This document shows positions 56,831 to 64,000 of a DNA stretch of 64,000 nucleotides, in pieces. Origin of the DNA: Chaetoderma sp. LZ-2023a (Eukaryota; Mollusca; Caudofoveata; Chaetodermatida; Chaetodermatidae); NCBI GenBank assembly GCA_034401795.1, contig CM067367.1, positions 56,548,206-56,612,205 on the forward strand, written 5' to 3'. Position 1 is the stretch's first letter. Each line of letters opens with the position of its first letter. The position numbers and the translations under genes are program-made. The notes below the pieces were generated by a model. It worked only from the letters and a program-made list of their open reading frames with translations. It had not been told where the DNA came from and ran no database searches.

Positions 56831-57100
56831 TTTTCCAGGATTTCAAGGCCTTGATTTTAACATAAATTGAAACGTCATGATTTTCCAGGATTTCCATGCC
56901 CAGTGCAAACCCTGTATAAAGAAATAACCTCTCAGAACTGATCACATTTCTTAGTATACATTCAGTTCCTACATATGGAATTTAACCTCTGTAATCTGGA
57001 AACCTCTCCAGAGTGAACGAAATGGACATTTCCAAGTTTATCCATCCATCATAGGACGTCATAATCAGCTAAGCGACATGTAGGATGATGTCATAATCAT

Positions 57101-60100
57101 CCCCTGTTTAAGACTACAGAACACTTGATAAACGGGGAGAAGACATTGAAGCATGGCAAGATGAAAAGCACCTTTTACTTGTCAATGATCCCACAGATCA
57201 GCCTACATTCTACTCGCGCCGGTGGCACTCGACAACAATGCCGGACTTGGCATTTTGTACAGACGACATTTACAGAAACCTCTGTAGAGTAGAGTGGTCG
57301 GTTCGCAGTTAGGAGGAAGCGACCACCGCCCAGTCCTACTCTCTCTTTCTGTAAGTATTTCGACAAGTTCACCTCAACGTCCAAGGTGGAACCACAAAAA
57401 GGCAAATTGGAGTCTGTTCGGCATTCGTTCCAATGAGCTTACCCAAAATATAGCAGTAGAAGGGAGAAACATCGACAATGTGGTCAAGGAATTTAATTCA
57501 AGTATCCTCAGGGCTGCCAACTAAGCGATTCCGCGAGGGTTCAGGAAAAACTACGGCCCATACTGGACAACAGAACTGCAAGCAGCACATGATAAACTAG
57601 ACAAGGCCAAAGAAGATGCAGAGGGTAATCCCTGTCATGAAAACCACTTCACGCTACAACAAACTAAAGCCAGGTGTCTAAAGACCAAGCTGGAGGCCAA
57701 AAGAAGAAGCTGGAGGAAAAAGACGGTAGGGTTTAATTTAGAGACACACCACAAAGCTATGGAGACTGACTAAAGCACTGAATGATGAGGGTGTCAGGGG
57801 AGAGAAGATTACTCTTGAAGAAGATGGACAAACACTGACAGGAAAGATTGTTGCAGATGCCTTTGCGAAGGCATATGCAAAAGAAAGCAACATTTCTATA
57901 CCACGAATGCGTCAAATGGAGGTTAGAAAAGAGCAAAAGGAAAGAACAGACACCAACACTCATGATGCAATGAAAGTTGACATTAGTTTAGCAGAACTGA
58001 AGAAGGCTATTCGCCAATTGAAGAAGAAGAAATCTCCCAGGCCAGATGGCATTACGAATGAAATGATCCAACACCTTGGTAATGCATCTCTCTGCAAGTT
58101 GCTAGACATCTTTAATCTCAGTTGGACCAATGGAGAGGTTCCTCAGTGCTGGAAGGAAGCCAGAATGACTCCTATTCTGAAAAAAGGGAAGAACAAGACG
58201 AAAGTGCTGAGCTACCATCCTATCAGTCTTACAAGCTGCATACGCAAGACCATGGAGTGCATCATCAACCAGCGGTTGCAGCGGTACCTGGAGTCGGAGA
58301 ACATTATAGTTTCAGAGCAGGCTGGCTTCAGAAGATACAGGAGCACACAAGATCAAACAACACATCTTGCACAGGTCATAGAGGACACTTTTCAAGCCAA
58401 GAAGGTGATGCTAGCTACCTTTATCGATCTGTAGAAGGCATTTGACAAGGTGTGGAAGGATGGCCTCCTCGTGAAGCTCCGGCGGACAGGCATTGGTGGC
58501 AACATGTTCCGATGGACCAAGTCATACCTACACAATCGCAGAGCTAGGGTGCTGGTGGATGGGCAATCTAGGCAGAATGTATTGCTGAGACAAGGGGTGC
58601 CACAAGGCGGAGTATTATCACTGACTCTGTTCATACACTTCATTAATGACATTGTAGCAGAGCTGCCCAATGGGATCCAAGTAGCCCTCTATGCAGATGA
58701 CCTCGTACTCTGGTGCACCGAGTACACAACGACTGCCACGTACAGAATGCAGCTCGTCTTGGACAGAATTACAGCTTGGGCCAATCGCTGGTGTATTACC
58801 ATCAACAAAGAAAAATCATCAGCCATACTATTCTCACTGTCCACCAAAACCAAGGTTGGCAATCTGACACTGGGCGGTACTCCACTCGAGTACGAGGACC
58901 AGCAGACATACCTGGGAGTCACCTATGACAGAAGATTAACATGGAAGGAGCACATCCAGAACGCAGAGGCAAAGGCCAGAAGAAAGCTAAACATCATGAG
59001 GAAGCTGGCAGGAACAAAGTGAGGTGCCAATGAAAGGATCCTCAAGACCATCTACCTAGGTGCCGTACGACCACACCTTGAGTATGGGCTCATGGATGAC
59101 AGCAGCTAAATCTCATCCACAGAACCTCGACAGAGTACAAAACCAGGCACTGCGCATCATCACTGGTGGAATGAGATCAACACCAATAGAAAAAATGGAG
59201 CAGACAGCAGGCATCCCCCCCACTTAGCAAAGGAAGGGAATGCAAAGCACTGATCCAAGCTGCAAAGTTCAAATCGTTCAACAACCACCCGATGAAGATC
59301 AGGCAAGCACAGCTGTCATCAGGAAGACTTAAAAGATCAAGTTTTGTGAAAGAGACAAAAGCACTTCAAAGAAAACACCAAGAAATGTTGCCAGCACAAA
59401 TAGAAGACCCAAACCACACCCTTGATCCTCCACCCTGGGAAAACAAACTAGAGAGCATAGCTATTCGCACCACAGTACCTCATCTCACAACCAAAGATGA
59501 ACACAGTGAAGTGAGCAAGAAGGCGCTGACCCTAGCCATGCTGGAAGAAACGTACCCTTAGGAAACATGGATAAGGATTTACACAGATGGATCAGCCAAA
59601 GATGCAATTAGGAGCGGAGGTGCCGGACTGTACATACAGTATCCAAACGGACAACATGAGTCAGCTGCAATACCGACAGGCAAACACTGCACAAACTACA
59701 GAGCTGAAGTCGAAGCACTGGTTCATGCAGCTAATACCATCAGCAGAACAGCAGACCCTATCGCACAAATTGTCTTTTTATCTGATGCCCGCTCCGTCCT
59801 TGAGGCTATCACCAAAGGTAAGCTGCCACAACTTACAACTTGAAGAAGCACTACAAACCATCAAATGCTTTCGGATAGCATTGCAGTGGATCCCCTCACA
59901 CTGTGGAGTCCAAGGAAATGAGGAAGCAGACAAGATGGCAAAGGTGGGTGCAGAAGAGAATCAGACAGAAAACATGGTTACCCATACAGAGATGAAGACT
60001 ATCATCAAGTCACTCTATAGAACACCTCAATCAGAAGATGCCTACCATCATCTCTCGAGGCCAGAGCAAGTGACCATTTTTCGTCTCAGAACTGGACACA

Positions 60101-60345
60101 ACAGACTAAACCAACACATGTACAGGCGGTTCCACCATCGCCCGCTTGTCCTTGTGGAGAAGCAGAACAGACCACAGAGCACATACTTCAATGTTGCAGC
60201 ACGTATCAGCTGCTGAGAGAAGAGATCTGGTCTTTGTCAGCCTCTTTTCTTGAAAAGCTGTATGGGCCTGTGGAAGAACTGCAGAAAACCACAGATTTCA
60301 TCTTGAGAACGGCTCTCCAAGTGTGATACCACCGATCGAAAAGAA
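57101..60345 (+). mobile_element. I-superfamily (Nimb-like) LINE, 5'-truncated
   Basis: 3,245 bp, flanked by GATGTCATAATCAT (57087-57100 and 60346-60359), a 14 bp target-site duplication inside MITE-A. It carries the end of an APE endonuclease, an RT, an RNase H and a C-terminal Cys/His knuckle. RNase H downstream of RT points to the I superfamily. No poly-A tail is visible; the 3' end is CACCGATCGAAAAGAA. Confidence 0.92.
57140..60330 (+). pseudogene. I-type LINE ORF2, broken
   Basis: Endonuclease C-terminus: PDLAFCTDDI and GGSDHRPVLLSLS (57309-57350). RT: SPRPDGITNEMIQHL, YHPISLTSCI, SEQAGFRRYRSTQDQ, RQGVPQGGVLS and YADDLVLW (catalytic YADD at 58690-58701). A TAG at 58432-58434 interrupts motif A, between TFIDL and KAFDKVW. 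RNase H: IYTDGSAKDA (about 59574-59605) in one frame and LQWIPSHCGVQGNEEADKMA (about 59880-59940) in another, so a frameshift lies between. A CPCGEAEQTTEHILQCC knuckle is at about 60149-60199. Other stops are near 57522 and 59020. Inactive copy. Confidence 0.9.
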
Positions 60346-60671
60346 GATGTCATAATCATGACATCATGAATGATTTGAAATAGTCTGTCTTTAGCACTTA
60401 ATAGTCCGACACGTACGAATTGTATGTCTTTACCATTTAATAAACATTCTGTTGAATATTTTGAAACTAATTTGACTGGATGCTATTGTTGCCTATGGCA
60501 ACAACAGTGCCCAGTCAAATTAGTTTCAAAATATTTAACAGCTTAGCTGTATAGTTTTCTGGAAATTGATAGTCAGGGAGTTCAGAGATTGATCAATCCC
60601 AACACTGATGTGGTGTGGGTGGAGCTTAGATAGAGATGGGCAGGGCATATCAAAAACTGGAAAGGTTCATT

Positions 60672-60882
60672 GTTAGTTCCATTGAGATTCAGCTGTGAGA
60701 GGATTCAGCTGTGAGTTTCCAAATGTATTTACGACTGCAGCGATTGCCTACACAAAGAGTACTGGCTCAGTTGATTATACATAGAGTACTGGATCGGTCA
60801 GGCATACAAAGTCTCCAGACGTAACAATTTCACACTAACTTTATATCTTAGTCATTGTTAAGCTGTAGAATTATAAACTTAC
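60672..60882. other. intron 1 proximal region
   Basis: Short direct repeat GATTCAGCTGTGAG at 60688-60716. Otherwise unassigned. Confidence 0.45.
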
Positions 60883-61029
60883 TTGTAGTGTCTACATCAT
60901 TTGAATGGATCTGTACAACTTGGAATCCAATCGGCTTGTCCTCTAACACAGATATATTAGTGTAATTGCCTTCAAAGGTAGGATCATGGTCATTTGTATC
61001 CCAAATATCTACACGGACTCTAGAGTTAG
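60883..61029 (-). CDS. cadherin gene, exon 1 in this window (most 5')
   Basis: 147 bp. The acceptor is TTGTATTTTCAG before 61029 and the donor ACTACAA|GTAAGT after 60883. It begins with two bases completing a codon of an upstream exon, so it is not the first exon of the gene. The translation has SRVRVDIWDTNDHDPTF (linker DTND) and NYTNISVLEDKPIGFQVVQI with the E of the PE-like calcium site. It ends with one base completed by exon 2. It is not visible as a long open frame; it was found by motif and splice-site reading. Confidence 0.9.
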
Positions 61030-62635
61030 CTGAAAATACAAGATATTATACCCAAATATCTACACACACTACATGGGAAACTGCGGAAATACAAGATATA
61101 GCGTATTACAGCTCGGAAATAAGTTCACGTTTCCCCAAAAAATAAGACGTACATATTTCTCAAGAAATCAAGAGGGGATAACTCTGTTGATCACACCCAG
61201 ATTCTTACTGTAAACAATTGTATTACATGTACATGCAGACATTGGCAGTGTGTAACGTGTCAGGTGGAGGCATGTATTTCTAAAATTAGAAATGAATATA
61301 TTACTGAAGTTACAGTACAGATCTTAGTTAGCTTTACTGTTTGACGAAGCAAAAACGAAACAAAAACTTTTTTCGCGTCAAAACCTCGTAGCGTTTCCAG
61401 GCATGGCCAAACACATTTTATTTATTTTATAGGCGCGTCTAACGGAAAGTGTACCCCATCCTACAATATGTTAAACGTATCATGAAATATTTTAAACCCG
61501 TCACGGAGAAAGTCAAACGCACAATCAAATGTATTCATTAACGCTACAAAGATTCTTACTACGCGTCATTAAACTTAAAGTGGAATCGGTCTATAGTCTG
61601 TCAAGGACCCATACATGTAAATTTTAATTGCAATTGGAGCCGTATATGTGTTGAGTACATGCATCGCCTTTAGCTTGTTTTGTGGCTGTAAATGATAATT
61701 GTCGAAATGTCATCATCGTAATCAATCGTTATTTTGTATAAAATGGACGTGAGTGAACTCCGCACCTGGGTATTCTTTACTGAGTATGAAGCTAGTGTGA
61801 TGACTGTACGTATATTTTAATAAATTTTCAATCCACAATTTCTTTTGAAATCTGGATGAATAAACCAAGATATTCTCTGAAATGGGTTTATTACAATATA
61901 GTCTAATTTGAGCCGACGTAATAGGCATAACTTTTTAGAACAATAAATGAACCAGTTGCAGCTAGTGCTATGCCAAATTTGTCTTCTAACGGAAGGGGAA
62001 GCGATTTACAAAATCTGCAAACCTGACATTCGGTTGTTTTCGATTTCGCTATTTCATACATAATATGTAACCGAAAATCTCCGCTTTTACATAGACATGC
62101 ACATGCGTAAATAGTTGTTTTACCCGTGGCTGGGGTGCGTTCAGGACCGCGAAAAACGTTTTCCATTATTAACTGAACACTGTACCGCATAGAACGCGAA
62201 CGTTCGCCAAACATTCGCCTTCCTGAACTCACTCCAGGAGTATCCGAGTACATATCGTTATTACCCGTTTTCGGCAATGGGTATCACCGTCTGATTGGTC
62301 GAGAATACACGCATATTTAATCAGATCTAGCAAAGATGGTGTCAACTGTTTAGAAAATAACATTTTTGTGTGTGCAATTCATCAATCTATGCACATTTCG
62401 TGTACGCCAGACTAAAAAGTAGACAGATAACACGGAATAACAAAACTGCCAATCAGAAAGTGTGATGCCTATATACTTGACCGCTCCGCCATCTTAACTC
62501 AAGCTTATTACTGACAGTGCTTGAAGTTAGTTATCTCGAAAACTGTAAACAAAGATACGCGTTGATGATCGAGTTTATCGGATTGTTTATCTTCAACATT
62601 ATTGTTTTTTCATGACCAAAGATAAATGAAATGGA
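61030..62635. other. upstream intron or intergenic DNA
   Basis: No cadherin exon recognised. A minus-strand open stretch at 61903-62262, with several cysteines, lies in non-repetitive, CpG-richer sequence, but I recognise no domain and it has no clear start context. Otherwise unassigned. Confidence 0.4.
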
Positions 62636-62656
62636 TATATATATATATATATATAT
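62636..62656. repeat. (AT)n microsatellite
   Basis: About ten AT units. Confidence 0.95.
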
Positions 62657-62730
62657 TGTGTCTGCGGCTCTCTTGCGACAATCAATAACTTTCTCATTAT
62701 CGGTGACATCACATTTACTAAAACAAGAAT

Positions 62731-62778
62731 GATAATGCAGGTTACTGGGCCAATATTGGCCTAGTAACCTGCATTATC
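62731..62778. repeat. 48 bp near-perfect palindrome
   Basis: GATAATGCAGGTTACT and AGTAACCTGCATTATC flank GGCCAATATTGGCC. Confidence 0.95.
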
Positions 62779-62789
62779 AGGGAAGTAGG

Positions 62790-62960
62790 CCCCAAATCTA
62801 AACCAATGAATTATCACATTTTACCCATTTGAACCTGAAATCCCAGAATTCCACTTTTAGTCATTATATAAGTATGATGTTGAATATTTTGAAAGCAATT
62901 TGACTGGAAGCTGGCTTTCAGTCAAATTAGTTTCAAAATATTCACCAGAATTTAGACACA
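62790..62960. mobile_element. MITE-A core
   Basis: TATGATGTTGAATATTTTGA, GCAATTTGACTGGAAGCTGG and CAGTCAAATTAGTTTCAAAA. Outer parts are diverged or absent. Confidence 0.7.
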
Positions 62961-63899
62961 TTCGTAACAAAGTTATTATTTTCTCTTGTCATTTGAAATT
63001 GTTAATGCAATAGTAGAAGTACTCCCTTGTTGGAGTATTCCCACCCTGTATTATATTCATAGAATTACAATGACGTCATCACAATCAAATTTCCCATAAT
63101 ACCCTGGGAGATACGCCATTTTCAGAGGGGCTAATTTAACATTACGAGCAATGGGCCATTAAACCTTAATTACATTTTCTTTAATATATTGCGAAATTTA
63201 CTCATGATTTCATGTTTTCTGATACCTGACAGGGTTATTACAGATTCTCAGACACAGGATTTAATGGTTTGAACTTCAAGGAAAATGTAAACAATGAGTT
63301 TGTATGGGCAGTCCTCTTTAGCATGTAGTAAGTTTTCCCCGACTTTAATGGCGGCCGAATTCAAGATGCCCGGATGTGCGAAACTATGAATAATGTGTTT
63401 GATTTCTGCTCTAAAGTCTGAGGGCAGTGTATGACCATAACAGCCGCTGTCAGGTCATAGGCCCTAACAGTACATGTATATAGTATATTACTGGCTATAT
63501 ATTGTGCCATATATTTTAAACCAAATATCACTCATCGTGGCGTTGTAAACGTGGAATCAGACACTGATAGTAATGGTGAGACAGCTAATGAGTGGGACAG
63601 TGAATCTTCTGATGATGACATGTTTGACGATGAGGAAGCCACCACTACTGGAAAGACTTGAAGATGAACTTGAAGCTGGTACACTACCCATCGAGTGAAC
63701 TTCTCCAATCAGTGACAGAGAGTTTGCCCTGAAGTTTGGGCTATTTTGGTGCATTCACCATGATCATTTGTGCCGTTTGAATTTAATTAACTGTTAAAGT
63801 TTGTTATATTGAATTAGCTCTAACTAACATGATTAGATATACCAATAACATACCAAGAGTTAGTAGTTAGTCACTGTTATAAGAATTGTACATTTTAGC
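62961..63899. other. unassigned sequence
   Basis: AATGACGTCATCACAAT at about 63070 is a full CRE-like palindrome. GAATCAGACACTGATAGTAA ... GATGATGACATGTTTGACGA (63555-63640) would read as an Asp/Ser-rich peptide on the plus strand, reminiscent of a transposase N-terminus, but it is too short to call. No gene supported. Confidence 0.35.
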
Positions 63900-63903
63900 A
63901 ATT

Positions 63904-64000
63904 GACCCTTTAACACTCTAGCTGGTGAAAACATGTTCTGTGGTGGCGTTGAGAAATGGCCATATGCAGAACAAGAATTATGTTTTTACGGTGACTCAGT
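63904..64000. mobile_element. MITE-B, left part, cut by window end
   Basis: GACCCTTTAACACTCTAGCT, then TGGTGGCGTTGAGAAATGGC and CAGAACAAGAATTATG. It continues past the window. Confidence 0.75.

Larger units (their letters stand above)
57021..60671. mobile_element. MITE-A copy split by an I-type LINE
   Basis: The left piece is 57021-57100 (AATGGACATTTCCAAGTTTA ...) and the right piece 60360-60671 (ending ACTGGAAAGGTTCATT). Joined, they give an ordinary MITE-A. The central palindrome at about 60450-60541 is almost perfect (TTGAATATTTTGAAACTAAT ... CAAAATATTTAACAG). Confidence 0.9.

Noticed and set aside
63557-63754. Ser-rich minus-strand open frame, and an Asp/Ser-rich plus-strand peptide in the same place
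   Set aside because: Too short and without splice or start context; at most a transposase relic.
1-64000. tRNA, rRNA or other structured RNA genes
   Set aside because: No cloverleaf, A/B box pair or rRNA text that I could support by eye.

Overview
This window is animal nuclear DNA. It is AT-rich, has introns, and is saturated with transposable elements. The combination of cadherin exons, DIRS-type and LINE retrotransposons, and repeats whose ends read AGGCCCAAGGGCCT and GCTCACCTGG points to a marine invertebrate. A mollusc, probably a bivalve, is my best guess. That guess rests on remembered repeat types, not on a search. I see no tRNA, rRNA, CRISPR array or prokaryotic operon.

The only host gene I can support is one cadherin on the minus strand. 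Seven exons run from 61029 down to 8534. Each has AG/GT splice sites, and the codon phase carries correctly across all six junctions. Together they give 1,608 coding bases (536 codons) covering about five extracellular cadherin repeats. Neither the start codon nor the membrane and cytoplasmic parts are in the window. About 97% of the 52.5 kb span is intron, and most of the intron is mobile DNA.

Region by region. 0.2-1.8 kb: LINE-A copy. 2-9 kb: foldback elements, two MITE families (here MITE-A, with a long central palindrome, and MITE-B, TTAA-flanked) and cadherin exon 7. 9.2-21.9 kb: a belt of tandem-monomer elements (here R1 to R5, monomers of about 145-170 bp), with exon 6 inside it. 22-24.2 kb: a second LINE-A copy carrying a SINE-like insertion. 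24.4-26.8 kb: a rearranged DIRS-like element. 28-31 kb: LINE-A, MITE-A and R2 pieces and exon 5. 32-37.7 kb: a GATGAGATGG-type minisatellite cut by two hAT-like elements and an R1 fragment. 38.3-45.2 kb: R3, a DIRS-like element, R4 and R1. 46-49.8 kb: exons 4 and 3 among MITEs. 49.9-55.2 kb: a nearly whole DNA transposon with long inverted ends. 56.5-61 kb: exons 2 and 1 flanking an I-type LINE that landed in a MITE-A. 61-64 kb: mostly unassigned sequence.

The most striking object is the transposon at 49943-55211. It has about 120 bp imperfect terminal inverted repeats and a TTA on each side. It encodes one large protein, now broken by one frameshift and two in-frame stops. In order the protein has zinc-finger-like pairs, a VDHN...FDQP core, an XPG/FEN-like nuclease domain and a cysteine-rich CXC-like tail. 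This best fits the Academ superfamily (XPG-bearing branch). The second theme is that several otherwise different repeat families share the same terminal signature and nearly the same monomer length. One of them shows a three-monomer higher-order repeat.
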